From NCBI GenBank assembly GCA_030640215.1, contig DAOWJU010000190.1:1-19106 (forward strand): a stretch of 19,106 nucleotides of DNA. The letters are read 5' to 3'. The position numbers and the translations under genes were made by a program. Positions within the stretch are counted from its first letter, which is position 1. Each line of letters begins with the position of its first letter. The stretch is from Desulfuromonadales bacterium. GTDB taxonomy: Bacteria > Desulfobacterota > Desulfuromonadia > Desulfuromonadales > BM103. The notes under the pieces were generated by a model. That model searched no databases, was not told the origin of the DNA, and was given only the letters and a program-made list of their open reading frames with translations. Below, piece after piece: positions 6,478-15,264 of the stretch.

Positions 6478-7647
6478 TCAGATACCAGCGCGTTTTTGCA
6501 AAGATTCGATACGATCAGTGCGTTCCCAGGTAAACTCAGGGAGCTCACGGCCGAAATGTCCATACGCAGCTGTCTTCAGATAAATCGGACGCAACAGATC
6601 AAGAGTTTCCACGATAGCACGAGGACGCATGTCAAATTCGTCACGCACAACCAGGGCAATTTTGTTGGACGGAATCTTGCCTGTACCGAAGGTATTAATC
6701 ATAACAGAAACCGGCTCGGCAACACCAATTGCGTAAGCCAGCTGAACCTCACACTTATCTGCGAGACCTGAAGCGACAATATTCTTGGCAACATAACGCG
6801 CCATATAGGAGGCGCTGCGGTCAACCTTGGAAGGGTCCTTGCCGGAGAAAGCTCCGCCACCGTGGGAGCCCTGACCGCCGTAGGTATCTACGATGATTTT
6901 ACGACCAGTCAAACCACAATCACCCATCGGGCCACCAACCACAAAACGGCCAGTCGGATTGATGAAGTACTTGGTATTCTCATCGAGAAGATTCTCAGGA
7001 ATCACTTTACGGACAACTTCCTCGATAATCGCTTCCTTGAGATTTTCATAAGACACATCCGGTGCATGCTGCGAAGAGAGAACAACCGTATCAACCCGGA
7101 TTGGCTTATCGTTGATGTACTGAATCGAAACCTGCGACTTGCCGTCTGGTCGCAAGAAATTGAGCAGCCCACTTTTTCGCACATCGGCAAGGCGCTTGGT
7201 CAACTTATGCGCAAAGGTGATCGGCATCGGCATCAGCTCTGGGGTTTCATTGCAGGCATAGCCGAACATCAGTCCCTGATCACCAGCGCCCTGTTCGATA
7301 AAGAGCCCCTCACCTTCAGAGACACCCTGTGAAATATCGGGAGACTGACGATCAATAGATGTCAAGACTGCACAGGTTTCATAATCAAAGCCCATGGCGG
7401 AATCATCGTAGCCGATCTCCTTGAGGGTTTGACGAACGATAACCGGCATATCAACATAGGCACTTGTGGTGATCTCACCTGCGATCATTGCCATTCCAGT
7501 TGTAACGAGGGTCTCGCAGGCAACTCTTGCCTTGGGATCCTGGGCAATGATTGCATCGAGGATAGCATCGGAAATCTGGTCGGCGACCTTGTCTGGATGC
7601 CCCTCGGAAACCGATTCAGAGGTAAAGAGAAAATCTGTCATAGCCAT
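6478..7647 (-). CDS. metK: S-adenosylmethionine synthetase (methionine adenosyltransferase)
   Basis: MetK makes S-adenosylmethionine from ATP and methionine in the cytosol. The 389-residue length is typical. Conserved parts are [20 protein letters not shown] at the N-terminus (ATP and Mg2+ site), the hexapeptide GAGDQG followed by LMFGYA, the loop [17 protein letters not shown] and, near the end, [14 protein letters not shown]. Start ATG 7647 has AAGGAG eight bases upstream; a second ATG two codons on is too far from it. The gene follows ptsI by 130 bases and has its own good -35 box there. With ahcY it covers two steps of the activated-methyl cycle. Confidence 0.97.
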   Translation of the reverse strand: MAMTDFLFTSESVSEGHPDKVADQISDAILDAIIAQDPKARVACETLVTTGMAMIAGEITTSAYVDMPVIVRQTLKEIGYDDSAMGFDYETCAVLTSIDRQSPDISQGVSEGEGLFIEQGAGDQGLMFGYACNETPELMPMPITFAHKLTKRLADVRKSGLLNFLRPDGKSQVSIQYINDKPIRVDTVVLSSQHAPDVSYENLKEAIIEEVVRKVIPENLLDENTKYFINPTGRFVVGGPMGDCGLTGRKIIVDTYGGQGSHGGGAFSGKDPSKVDRSASYMARYVAKNIVASGLADKCEVQLAYAIGVAEPVSVMINTFGTGKIPSNKIALVVRDEFDMRPRAIVETLDLLRPIYLKTAAYGHFGRELPEFTWERTDRIESLQKRAGI

Positions 7648-7684
7648 AAGTCATACTCCTTAAAAGGCTTTATTAAGAGACGGA

Positions 7685-7713
7685 ACGTTAATCTTTTTCA
7701 TCAACACTGTCAA
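7685..7713 (-). promoter_or_regulatory. candidate metK promoter
   Basis: A perfect TTGACA (minus strand, 7708-7713) is followed after 17 bases by TAACGT (7685-7690), which matches a -10 box only partly. It lies in the 130-base gap between ptsI and metK and would give a leader of about 30 bases before the AAGGAG. I see no riboswitch fold in the gap. Confidence 0.5.
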
Positions 7714-7777
7714 GCGCTTAACGGTGGTACGCAGGGGGCCACAGAGGTAAAAGCAGTGACAAGCACATTAACAGCAA

Positions 7778-9565
7778 CTAGAAGTGTGCTTGAGAAAAAA
7801 CTTGAGGATAACGCTGGTACATTTCCTTTTCCAGTGCAGCAGCAACCTCTTCGGCCGTTGCCAGAGTCATAAGCTGGCCAAGAAGCTGTTTGACCTCCGA
7901 GAGTTCGACCTGCCGTACAACCCGCTTGACCCGGGAGATATTGACAGCATTCATAGACAGTTCACTGAAACCGAGAGCAATCAGGACCAACGAGTAGAGA
8001 TCTTCACCGGCCATCTCTCCACACATGCCGACTTCGATGTTGGCGTTTTTTGCTGCCTGGCAAATCAGCAGCAGCGCCTGCAAAACAGCCGGGTGCATCG
8101 GCTCATAGAGATAAGCGACATGCTCGTTGCCACGGTCAATCGCCAGACAATACTGGATCAGGTCATTCGTTCCAACTGAGAAAAAATCAACTTCCTTCGC
8201 CAGCAAATCAGCAATCAAAACTGCTGCTGGAGTTTCAATCATGATGCCGACTTCAACATTTTCACCACAAGTGATGCCTGCCGAAAGCAGTTCTTGACGT
8301 TCTCTTTCAAGAAACTGTTTACAATCACGCACTTCAGCAACCCCCGAAATCATCGGAAACATAATACGTATAGAGCCGAACGCAGCAGCCCGGAGAATTG
8401 CTCGCAGCTGGGTTTTGAACAGGTTGACTTCTTTAAGTGAAAAACGTATGGCGCGCAGTCCCATAGCCGGGTTGACCTCATCGGCGAGATTAAACTGTGG
8501 GACAAATTTATCACCACCGACATCGAGGGTTCTGATGGTCACCGGAAAAGGTGCCATCTGTTCCACCGCCGCACGATAAATATCAAACTGCTCATCCTCG
8601 GAGGGAGGCCCCTCGCCCGACATAAAGAGGAACTCGGTACGGAACAGACCGATACCTTGGGCCCCTTGTTCACGTGCCGCCGCTATCTCTTCAACAAAAT
8701 CAACATTGCTGCGCAGGGCCAAGGAGTAGCCATCCCTGGTTTCCGCCGGTAAACTGCGGAACTTGACGAGTTCAGACTCCAGGTAGTCGTAGTGCTGTTT
8801 CTTCTCCAGATAGTCACGAAAGGTCTCAGCTGAGGGTTTGAGGATGACCGTGCCGATAGTACCATCGATAATCATTGGCGTACCGTCGGGCACCAGTGAG
8901 GTCACGGTCTCCAACCCGACCACAGCAGGGATGCCAAGCGAACGGGCAAGGATCGCAGTGTGCGAGGTGCGTCCGCCAATATTGGTCACAAATCCAACGA
9001 CTTTGGTCCTGTCAATCTGTACAGTATCGGCAGGTGAGAGGTCATGGGCGACAATAACGACCTGTTCATTTATATCTGCCAGAGATTCACGTGTTTCACC
9101 AAGCAGGTTACGCATTATCCGGTCACCGATCGAGTCGATATCCGAACGCCGTTCACGCAGATACTCATCACTGATCTTGTCGAACACCCGACGCAATTTA
9201 CTCAAGACCCGATTCAGGGCGCCCTCGGCATTGATCAGTTCCTCTCGAATCAGGCCAACGGTTTCGCCGATCAGCATCTCGTCATCAAGAATCAGCAGAT
9301 GGGTATCGATAATATAGAGGTGTTCAGTCAATTCCTTGCTATCTGCCTGGTCTTTGACTTCAAGCAACTGGACTTTAGATCTTTCGACGGCATCCTTAAA
9401 CGCTGCAATCTCCAGATCTACCTCATCCGGCGAGAGACGACGTTCAACGACAGTCATCCGGTCACGATTAACCAGGTGACTCCTGGAAATCGCAACCCCG
9501 GGTGCTGCAGCGATACCGACAAGCATGGTATCTTCAGCTATATTAATCTTCACCGAAGCCATCAT
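7778..9565 (-). CDS. ptsI: PTS enzyme I (phosphoenolpyruvate-protein phosphotransferase)
   Basis: Enzyme I takes phosphate from phosphoenolpyruvate onto a histidine and passes it to HPr. The 595-residue protein has the N-terminal HPr-binding and phosphohistidine domain with GGRTSHTAILARSLGIPAVV (His about 202), and the C-terminal PEP-binding barrel. The barrel carries GLFRTEFLFM, TIRTLDVGGDK, FFSVGTNDLIQY and the active-site GMCGEMAGE (Cys about 515). It has no N-terminal GAF domain, so it is a sugar-type EI rather than the nitrogen-type PtsP. It overlaps ptsH by 23 bases. The start is uncertain: ATG 9565, 9562, or a codon for the Met of MLVGIAAAPG (9526), where family similarity begins. None has a strong Shine-Dalgarno. 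Confidence 0.96.
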   Translation of the reverse strand: MMASVKINIAEDTMLVGIAAAPGVAISRSHLVNRDRMTVVERRLSPDEVDLEIAAFKDAVERSKVQLLEVKDQADSKELTEHLYIIDTHLLILDDEMLIGETVGLIREELINAEGALNRVLSKLRRVFDKISDEYLRERRSDIDSIGDRIMRNLLGETRESLADINEQVVIVAHDLSPADTVQIDRTKVVGFVTNIGGRTSHTAILARSLGIPAVVGLETVTSLVPDGTPMIIDGTIGTVILKPSAETFRDYLEKKQHYDYLESELVKFRSLPAETRDGYSLALRSNVDFVEEIAAAREQGAQGIGLFRTEFLFMSGEGPPSEDEQFDIYRAAVEQMAPFPVTIRTLDVGGDKFVPQFNLADEVNPAMGLRAIRFSLKEVNLFKTQLRAILRAAAFGSIRIMFPMISGVAEVRDCKQFLERERQELLSAGITCGENVEVGIMIETPAAVLIADLLAKEVDFFSVGTNDLIQYCLAIDRGNEHVAYLYEPMHPAVLQALLLICQAAKNANIEVGMCGEMAGEDLYSLVLIALGFSELSMNAVNISRVKRVVRQVELSEVKQLLGQLMTLATAEEVAAALEKEMYQRYPQVFSQAHF

Positions 9566-9815
9566 TTATCAAAGTCCCGATTACCTTCATTGCCTCTTCA
9601 GCGTCTTCACCAGACACCGTCACAGCGATTATTGACCCCTGGGGTGCCGCTAACATCAACAGCCCCATAATACTCTTGCCGTTTACTTCATTACCGTCTT
9701 TTTCGATTGTCACATCAGCATAAAACCGGTTGGCGGTCTGGACCAGTTGAGCAGCAGCCCGGGCATGCAATCCCAAACGGTTAATAATCTTGAATTCAGA
9801 GTTTTCTGTCGTCAT
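9543..9815 (-). CDS. ptsH: phosphocarrier protein HPr
   Basis: HPr relays phosphate from EI to the PTS IIA proteins. The 90-residue protein has the catalytic motif GLHARAAA (His17) and the regulatory motif GKSIMGLLMLAAPQG with Ser48, the residue equivalent to Ser46 that HPr kinase modifies. Both phosphorylation sites are present, which fits the hprK gene upstream in the same cluster. The Shine-Dalgarno GAGGGGATGAG before ATG 9815 is good. It follows the IID gene by 13 bases and overlaps ptsI. Confidence 0.97.
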   Translation of the reverse strand: MTTENSEFKIINRLGLHARAAAQLVQTANRFYADVTIEKDGNEVNGKSIMGLLMLAAPQGSIIAVTVSGEDAEEAMKVIGTLINDGFGED

Positions 9816-9828
9816 CTCATCCCCTCTA

Positions 9829-10581
9829 TCAAAACAGCAACGCCAGCAACAACAGGCTGGACGTTGTTAATAAAACAAGAAACAGGCTGGTCACACCTTT
9901 ATGAGCCAACCAGGCAAAAAGTAGAACAATTGGCAACTGCACAAAACCCCAGGCAGCAGAAAGCTCTTGATGTTCACATCCTTTAAATGAGAGATACGCA
10001 CAGAGCACACCGATCAGTATCGTTGTTGATTCTTTGAGCCTGATCGCCAGGTCAGGCAGGCGGCATTTCTGTAATGTTTCAATGGCCTTCAACTCCTGAG
10101 CATAACCAAGAATGAGGCCAATGCCACGAAATAGCAGATGGGGCAAATTAAAGAGCACCAGAAAAACCACCGGAGCCCAGAGAGAACCCTGACTCGCCAT
10201 CAGTAGACCAACCAGAGCAGCCAGTGGGCGGACACCTCCCCAAAAGAGGGCATCACCCATCGCAGCAAGGGGCGCCATAACCATTTTTTTATATGTTTCA
10301 GAGTCGACGGCAGGTTCTTCACCGGCAAGGCTAAGCGTTTCCAAACGTAAAGTAGTTCCTGCAACCAACGGCGCAAAATAAGGGTGAGTGTTGAAATAGG
10401 CACAATGTCGCTGACGTACATCGGCTGGGATTTCATCTCCATAGATGCTACGCAATCCTGGCAACATTAAATAGAAAAAACCAAGGTTTTGTAACTTCTC
10501 GAAGTTCCAACTGGCCTGCAGTAGAAACGACCGAAGATAGATGCGTAAAAATGTCAGCCAGGAAAGGCGTATCTCTTTCAT
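9829..10581 (-). CDS. PTS mannose-family IID component
   Basis: IID is the second membrane subunit of mannose/sorbose/fructose-family PTS permeases and forms the sugar channel with IIC. The 250-residue protein shows IID marks: LRSFLLQASWNFEKLQNLGF near the N-terminus, YFNTHPYFAPLVAG, the stretch KKMVMAPLAAMGDALFWGG and the hydrophobic C-terminal segments. It is somewhat shorter than the roughly 275-285 residues of E. coli ManZ. ATG 10581 starts four bases after the IIC stop, so they are coupled. The sugar cannot be told from sequence. Confidence 0.93.
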   Translation of the reverse strand: MKEIRLSWLTFLRIYLRSFLLQASWNFEKLQNLGFFYLMLPGLRSIYGDEIPADVRQRHCAYFNTHPYFAPLVAGTTLRLETLSLAGEEPAVDSETYKKMVMAPLAAMGDALFWGGVRPLAALVGLLMASQGSLWAPVVFLVLFNLPHLLFRGIGLILGYAQELKAIETLQKCRLPDLAIRLKESTTILIGVLCAYLSFKGCEHQELSAAWGFVQLPIVLLFAWLAHKGVTSLFLVLLTTSSLLLLALLF

Positions 10582-10585
10582 AGTG

Positions 10586-11278
10586 TCATCTCATCCAAAG
10601 AACCAGCATAGTCCCGGTAAACGCCGCACAGAACAGGGAAGCACTGCGGTTGACATTAATCGTTCCAAGCAGTGACGCCGCCCCCACCAGAATAAGGCTG
10701 TACTGCAGGCTCAGGCCAGTTTCGCGTACCGCTCCGATCAGCAGAGGAGCAACAGAGTAGAGGACAAAGCTACCGATCAGAACAATAATGACCGCTGTGG
10801 CCAGACTTGCCAGGGCAAAACTGGCCAGGCCGAAAAGATGATAGCGTTCCAAGCCAGTAGTGTTCCCTGCCATAAGAGCATCATGACCGGAGAGAGCAAG
10901 ACGGTCATTGGTATGACGCGCCAGACGATCAAAAACCTGTCCAAACTTGCCCAAAGGGATCGCAATCAACACAGACAGGATCACCATCGGCATGCCGTGC
11001 AAGTCGAGCAAGTGCCCCACACTCAAAGCCAAGACAGTCGCACCCACGGCAACCTGTGTATCATCAGGAGGAATCGCGGCCCCAACCGGCAACCTGCCGA
11101 GCCAGAGCAGCTCGAGCAACATGCCGACCTCCATACCAACCAGTGGATTACCAAGGACCCATCCTGTCAGGGGCGCGGCAACCAACGGTCGAGAAATCAT
11201 AATCTGAATCAGAGCAACCCGATCCAAACCTGTCAGCATGGCCACCAGGCCAGCCAACAGGTAGTCGCCTACGGCCAT
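10586..11278 (-). CDS. PTS mannose-family IIC component
   Basis: IIC is the polytopic sugar-translocating subunit. The 230-residue protein is almost wholly hydrophobic and has IIC marks: LDRVALIQIMISRPLVAAPL, GNPLVGMEVGMLLELLWLG, VGAAIPPDDTQVAVGATVLA and a Gly-rich last segment. It is slightly shorter than the roughly 266 residues of E. coli ManY, mainly at the C-terminus. Its ATG directly abuts the IIB stop, and IID follows at once, indicating tight stoichiometry. Confidence 0.93.
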   Translation of the reverse strand: MAVGDYLLAGLVAMLTGLDRVALIQIMISRPLVAAPLTGWVLGNPLVGMEVGMLLELLWLGRLPVGAAIPPDDTQVAVGATVLALSVGHLLDLHGMPMVILSVLIAIPLGKFGQVFDRLARHTNDRLALSGHDALMAGNTTGLERYHLFGLASFALASLATAVIIVLIGSFVLYSVAPLLIGAVRETGLSLQYSLILVGAASLLGTINVNRSASLFCAAFTGTMLVLWMR

Positions 11279-11767
11279 TTAACGACCTCCAGAACGAATC
11301 AGTTTATGCCAGTTTTGCTCTCGATCTGCGGGGACACATTGAGAAACGATGGTGACTCCCTGGCCCTCGACCTGCTTCAACATATCAATGTCATGCTGGT
11401 CCAGAGCTATCGTACAAGTGTAACGATCCTTACCTGCACTCGAATGCATATTACCGAGATTAAGCTTTGGGTAAGAAACACCGAGTTGGCAAACCTTCAG
11501 GGCATCCTCGGAGCTGGTAAAAAGCAACAGGACCCGTTTCTTGAGCAAGTCAGCAGAACGGAGGATACTGGCTGTTTCTTCTAACGTGCCTATAATCAAC
11601 TTGATTGAACTTGGTATGGCCGCTTGCATAACCATACATTGAAAAGACGTTCCCGCGACTTCGTCGTTAGCAACCACAATACAATCGGCATTGACGAAGG
11701 GGACCCAGGCTTCAAGAACCTGACCATGCACGAGGCGGCTGTCAATACGCGCCAGAACAATACTCAT
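11279..11767 (-). CDS. PTS mannose-family IIB component
   Basis: IIB passes phosphate from IIA to the incoming sugar. The 162-residue soluble domain opens with MSIVLARIDSRLVHGQVLEA, whose His14 is the phosphorylated residue of this family. The next parts, VVANDEVAGTSFQCMVMQAA and LNLGNMHSS, also fit. The Shine-Dalgarno AGGAG nine bases before ATG 11767 is good. It is a separate polypeptide from IIA, unlike the fused E. coli ManX, and is separated from IIA by 65 bases, the largest gap in this PTS run. Confidence 0.94.
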   Translation of the reverse strand: MSIVLARIDSRLVHGQVLEAWVPFVNADCIVVANDEVAGTSFQCMVMQAAIPSSIKLIIGTLEETASILRSADLLKKRVLLLFTSSEDALKVCQLGVSYPKLNLGNMHSSAGKDRYTCTIALDQHDIDMLKQVEGQGVTIVSQCVPADREQNWHKLIRSGGR

Positions 11768-11813
11768 TACAAAGGACTCCTACGAGGGGGTCGTACTGGG
11801 CAACAACTGCGAA

Positions 11814-11832
11814 GAGTCTGCCAGAAAGACTC
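11814..11832 (-). repeat. small stem-loop and duplicated AGGAGT between IIA and IIB
   Basis: GAGTCT/AGACTC (11814-11819 and 11827-11832, 7-base loop) forms a 6-bp hairpin just after the IIA stop. The motif gactccta occurs twice (11776-11783 and 11828-11835), so an AGGAGT ribosome-site-like sequence is present at both the IIA end and before IIB. It may affect IIB translation or message processing. It has no U-tract and is not a classical terminator. Confidence 0.3.
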
Positions 11833-12234
11833 CTATCGCTGCAAATATTCACTAGCTAAAGCGATGCTCTGTTGACCGTACGACTTGAGGATTCCTGCCA
11901 ACTCGTCCAAACCAAGATTTTCCTGACTATTGAAAAACTTAAGCAGCATAGGCAAATTGACACCAGTCAGAACTTCCACTACCTGTGGTTCCAGAAAAGT
12001 CATACTGACATTGGCTGGAGTACCTCCGAACATATCCGTGGCAATTATGGCACCGTTATCATCTGTTCCGACCTCTGCAATAGCCGCCATAATGGCATCA
12101 CGAACGTCTTCCATCGAACTGTCCTGGTTAATGCTGACAGCTCTGGCATTTCGAACGGGACCGATAATCATCTGCGCTGACGCCAATAACTCTGCGCCGA
12201 GATTGCCATGAGTCGCAATGACCAAACCGACCAT
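11833..12234 (-). CDS. PTS mannose-family IIA component
   Basis: IIA accepts phosphate from HPr. The 133-residue protein opens MVGLVIATHGNLGAELL, with the phosphorylated His9, followed by the conserved TDMFGGTPANVS and the stretch VLTGVNLPMLLKF, all diagnostic of the mannose-family IIA fold. AAGGA lies eight bases before ATG 12234, inside the rapZ 3' end. It is the first PTS-permease gene of the run, directly after rapZ. A dihydroxyacetone-kinase DhaM role is conceivable for lone IIA proteins but unlikely with IIB/C/D beside it. Confidence 0.94.
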   Translation of the reverse strand: MVGLVIATHGNLGAELLASAQMIIGPVRNARAVSINQDSSMEDVRDAIMAAIAEVGTDDNGAIIATDMFGGTPANVSMTFLEPQVVEVLTGVNLPMLLKFFNSQENLGLDELAGILKSYGQQSIALASEYLQR

Positions 12235-12238
12235 AATA

Positions 12239-13096
12239 TTAATCCTTACTGATATCTCTGTGATTCACTTGCACAACACTTCCGGTGCCGAGCAAGTACG
12301 GTCCAAGGTCCTCTGCAACAGCGACACTACGGTGACGCCCACCAGTACAACCGATGCCGATTGTCAGGCTGGTTTTCCCTTCCTGAGAATAACGTGGCAA
12401 GAGGAAAAAAAGCAGTTCTTTCAGCTTGCCAAGAAAAGCTTGATAGTCAGTCTGGCTCAGCACGAAGTCACTGACCGCCGGGTCCAATCCAGTTTTGGGC
12501 CGTAACTCTTCAACGAAATGCGGGTTATCGAGAAAGCGTATATCGAAGACGAGGTCTGCGCCCAAAGGCAGTCCATTTCTAAAGCCGAAAGACTGCACCT
12601 GCACCTGCAGCTGTCCTTCATGATCTTCCGACCCCAGCACAGAGGCCAGAACTTTCTGGCGAAGCTGGTGAACAGTCAGTCCGGAAGAATCCAGGATGAT
12701 GGTTGCCAGCCTGCGCAACTCTGACATGATCTCACGTTCACGACCAATGGCAGCAAGAATCCCCTCTTTCTGCACCAGAGGGTGACGACGGCGAGTCTCC
12801 GAAAAACGCTTTACCAAGTCTTGATCCGAGGCATCAAAGAAAAGGACATCAACTTCAAGCCCATCCTCCCTGATACGCCGCAGAACATCATGGCAATCAC
12901 CTAAGAAGTCACCACTTCTGGCATCAACGACCGTGGCCACCTTCGCATATTCATGACCGGTTAAAGAGAGAAAATCAGGAAGCATAACCAGGGGAAGATT
13001 GTCAATTACAAAAAAACCGGCATCTTCAAGAGCGCGAGCTCCAGTACTCTTGCCGGAGCCAGACAGCCCGGTGATAACAACCAGTTGTCGTTTCAT
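12239..13096 (-). CDS. rapZ: RNase adapter / nucleotide-binding protein RapZ (YvcJ family)
   Basis: RapZ-family proteins are P-loop proteins. In E. coli RapZ steers RNase E to the sRNA GlmZ and so tunes glucosamine-6-phosphate synthesis, and Bacillus YvcJ affects competence. The 285-residue protein has Walker A GLSGSGKST (10-18), ALEDAGFFVIDNLP, VLFFDASDQDLVKRFSETRR and the conserved C-terminal IGIGCTGGRHRSVAVAE. It overlaps hprK by ATGA, so the two are coupled; rapZ is often beside PTS genes. Whether an RNase E/GlmZ circuit exists here is unknown. Confidence 0.95.
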   Translation of the reverse strand: MKRQLVVITGLSGSGKSTGARALEDAGFFVIDNLPLVMLPDFLSLTGHEYAKVATVVDARSGDFLGDCHDVLRRIREDGLEVDVLFFDASDQDLVKRFSETRRRHPLVQKEGILAAIGREREIMSELRRLATIILDSSGLTVHQLRQKVLASVLGSEDHEGQLQVQVQSFGFRNGLPLGADLVFDIRFLDNPHFVEELRPKTGLDPAVSDFVLSQTDYQAFLGKLKELLFFLLPRYSQEGKTSLTIGIGCTGGRHRSVAVAEDLGPYLLGTGSVVQVNHRDISKD

Positions 13097-14076
13097 TCCA
13101 GGTTATCTCCAATGATAGACTGTGCATGGATTCGTGCGGTTTCAGCCATCCTCTGCTCCAGCCTCTCCTCAAACTCTACCGCACTGTGATAACCCATTTC
13201 CTTGAGCAGTTGGTTACGAGCTGCGACTTCAACAATGGTCGTGATATTTCGGCCCTGACGAACAGGAATCGTTTGCAGTGGCAATTTGACTCCAAGCAGT
13301 TCATAACTGTTCTCTTCAAGCCCAAGGCGGTCGTATTCATTGCCATCCTGCCATTCCACAAGCTCTATAACCAGATCGATTTTCTTGCGTTCACGAATTG
13401 CAGCGACACCAAACAAATGCTTGATATTGATGATGCCAAGGCCACGAATTTCCATGTGGTAATGCAACAGGTCACTGCCTTCGCCGAAGAGCACAGCGGG
13501 CAGCTTCAGGCGAACTTTAATCACATCATCAGCCACCAGACGGTGTCCACGGATGACCAGATCAAGAGCACATTCACTCTTGCCGATACCGCTCTTACCG
13601 AGTAAGAGGACGCCGACACCAAGCACATCAACAAGCACGCCGTGCACATTGGTCTGGGCAAGCAAACGCTCTTCCAGATATTGGGTCAAAAGGGAGATGA
13701 AGGTTGAACTTTGATGATGACTACGTAACAGGGGAATATTGTGGCTTTCCACTTCACGTAAAAGGTTTTCGGGTGGATCCAGGTTTTTGGTGATGATAAA
13801 GCAACAGATATCAAGCGCGCAAAGCCGAGAGACATGCTCTTCAGCCTTGATCGGGGCTTTCTGATACAATTCTGAGAGATAGCTGAGTTCGGTAGCACCC
13901 AGGACCTGGATGCGATCAGGATGGAGATTCTTGGTATAACCGGCCAGCGCCAGACCAGGCTTTTGAATTCTTGGGACTTGAACAAAACGGCTCAGGCCAC
14001 GCTCGCCGGCCAAAAGCTCCAGGTCGAGCCCGGCCTCCGTCTCGGACAATAATTCAGAGATACTCAGACGGGGCAT
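13093..14076 (-). CDS. hprK: HPr kinase/phosphorylase
   Basis: HprK phosphorylates and dephosphorylates the regulatory serine of HPr. It is a hallmark of low-GC Gram-positives and also occurs in many proteobacteria beside PTS genes. The 327-residue protein has the N-terminal domain to about residue 130, then VHGVLVDVLG (His145), Walker A GKSGIGKS (160-167), VADD (181-184) and the family signature around MEIRGLGIINI (208-218). I chose ATG 14076. An upstream adjacent TTG adds only one codon. It follows ptsN by 12 bases and overlaps rapZ. Confidence 0.96.
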   Translation of the reverse strand: MPRLSISELLSETEAGLDLELLAGERGLSRFVQVPRIQKPGLALAGYTKNLHPDRIQVLGATELSYLSELYQKAPIKAEEHVSRLCALDICCFIITKNLDPPENLLREVESHNIPLLRSHHQSSTFISLLTQYLEERLLAQTNVHGVLVDVLGVGVLLLGKSGIGKSECALDLVIRGHRLVADDVIKVRLKLPAVLFGEGSDLLHYHMEIRGLGIINIKHLFGVAAIRERKKIDLVIELVEWQDGNEYDRLGLEENSYELLGVKLPLQTIPVRQGRNITTIVEVAARNQLLKEMGYHSAVEFEERLEQRMAETARIHAQSIIGDNLE

Positions 14077-14088
14077 CAATTCAACCGT

Positions 14089-14550
14089 TTATAATTGTTC
14101 TTCCTCTTCAGAAATAATGCGATGAATTTCTGCGCTATCTACTGCTGACTGCAGACGCTCGCGCACTGCCGTACTTTTCAGCAGTTTGGAAATTCGAGCC
14201 AGGGTCTTCAGATGGACACCGACGGACTCCTCTGGCGCAACCAGGAGGAAAAAAAGGTGAGCTGGTTTGCTGTCCATGGAATCAAAATCAACACCCTGAC
14301 GGCTCAAACCAAAAGAGATCAGGAGACGATCAATATCTTTCAATTTGCCGTGAGGAATCGCGACTCCATCGCCGATGCCAGTGGATCCGAGTCGCTCCCG
14401 CTCCATAAGAACTTTCAGGACATCGTCCCGGACCAGGCTCGAATCAGCTTTCAACAGAGCATCTGTCAGCTCAGCGAGAACTTCTTTTTTTCCCGTACCA
14501 TTCAACTCTGCGACGATCGCCGCAGGATCAAGCAACTCCGAAATCTTCAT
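14089..14550 (-). CDS. ptsN: nitrogen-type PTS IIA protein (EIIA-Ntr)
   Basis: PtsN is a regulatory IIA protein linked to nitrogen, potassium and cell-envelope control and often encoded next to rpoN. The 153-residue protein has the PTS_EIIA type-2 fold: MKISELLDPAAI, ERERLGSTGIGDGVAIPHGK with the phosphorylated His67, then HLFFLLVAPEESVGVHLKTL. No nitrogen-type EI (PtsP) or NPr is in the window, so the phosphate donor may be the EI and HPr encoded further downstream. The upstream Shine-Dalgarno is weak, and the strong hairpin before the gene may limit read-through from hpf. Confidence 0.95.
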   Translation of the reverse strand: MKISELLDPAAIVAELNGTGKKEVLAELTDALLKADSSLVRDDVLKVLMERERLGSTGIGDGVAIPHGKLKDIDRLLISFGLSRQGVDFDSMDSKPAHLFFLLVAPEESVGVHLKTLARISKLLKSTAVRERLQSAVDSAEIHRIISEEEEQL

Positions 14551-14591
14551 TTCACGATTAACCTAGTTACTGTCTGGAAGTTAGTAAAACA

Positions 14592-14622
14592 ACGGCAGAC
14601 GGTCACATTGACCGTCTGCCGT
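14592..14622 (-). terminator. 14-bp perfect hairpin between hpf and ptsN
   Basis: A perfect inverted repeat, arms 14592-14605 and 14609-14622 with a 3-base loop, begins 11 bases after the hpf stop. The minus-strand transcript then reads TTGTTTTAC, a short and broken U-tract. It is likely an intrinsic terminator or attenuator that partly separates hpf from ptsN. Confidence 0.75.
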
Positions 14623-14633
14623 AAAAGATAGCC

Positions 14634-15179
14634 TTAGGACCGGGGTACAATCAAGCCATAATTGCCGTCCTTGCGACGATAAACCACATTAATCTCTTCG
14701 GATGAGTCATCTGTGAAAACCAGAAACTCCTTTTCCAGAAGATCCATCTGCATGACGGCCTCATCCACTGACATCGGCTTTACCTGGAAACTGTCTGTTT
14801 TGATAATACTTGGCTCTGCATGAGCCTCATCAATACTCTCAGCAGTGTAAACCGTTTTTTCGACACGCCGTTCACGGCCACTCAGTGGCTTGTGTTTTTT
14901 AATCTTATCTTTGTAGCGCTTCAATTGTCGATCAAGTTTATCCAGCATACCGTCAATCGCGGCATACATATCTGACGTCTCTTCCGATGCCTTGATGATA
15001 ATTCCCTTGGCAGCCAGAGTAGCTTCAGCTTTGTGACGGATTTTCTTCTCTACAGAGAGAACCACCTGTGCTTCAACGGGCTCCTCAATATATTTTTTGA
15101 CCTTTGGTAGTTTCTCTTCAACATAATTACGTACAGGTTCACTGGTTTCCATATGCCGAAAGGTCACATTAATCCGCAT
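14634..15179 (-). CDS. hpf: ribosome hibernation-promoting factor, long form
   Basis: HPF binds the 30S decoding region in starved cells. The 181-residue long form also has a C-terminal dimerisation domain that pairs two ribosomes into 100S particles without RMF. Seen here are the N-terminal domain starting MRINVTFRHMETSEPVRNYV, with DMYAAIDGMLDKLDRQLKRY and the basic KDKIKKHKP, then a linker and the C-terminal domain SVDEAVMQMDLLEKEFLVFT ending RRKDGNYGLIVPRS. GGAGGT before ATG 15179 is a strong Shine-Dalgarno. It lies between rpoN and ptsN, as in many proteobacteria. Confidence 0.96.
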   Translation of the reverse strand: MRINVTFRHMETSEPVRNYVEEKLPKVKKYIEEPVEAQVVLSVEKKIRHKAEATLAAKGIIIKASEETSDMYAAIDGMLDKLDRQLKRYKDKIKKHKPLSGRERRVEKTVYTAESIDEAHAEPSIIKTDSFQVKPMSVDEAVMQMDLLEKEFLVFTDDSSEEINVVYRRKDGNYGLIVPRS

Positions 15180-15230
15180 AATTTTTGCACCTCCTCAGTA
15201 GATGTTTATAAAAATGAACGAGTTGCTACA

Positions 15231-15236
15231 ATTATA
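15231..15236 (-). promoter_or_regulatory. candidate hpf -10 box
   Basis: The minus strand holds a perfect TATAAT about 50 bases before the hpf start, in the 126-base gap after rpoN. There is no convincing -35 at 16 to 18 bases, so an activator or an alternative sigma factor may be needed. Confidence 0.35.
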
Positions 15237-15264
15237 CCTGTTAGTTTTCATAACACCATGACAT

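Noticed and set aside
7648..7777. SAM riboswitch before metK
   Set aside because: Only a short leader follows the TTGACA promoter, and no SAM-I or SAM-II style fold is apparent.
9044..9670. 208-residue plus-strand reading frame
   Set aside because: It lies opposite ptsI and ptsH, which are clear family members on the minus strand; no domain or ribosome site supports it.
10838..11584. 248-residue plus-strand reading frame
   Set aside because: It is a shadow of the IIC and IIB genes, has low-complexity Gln/His/Asn/Arg composition and no recognisable domain.
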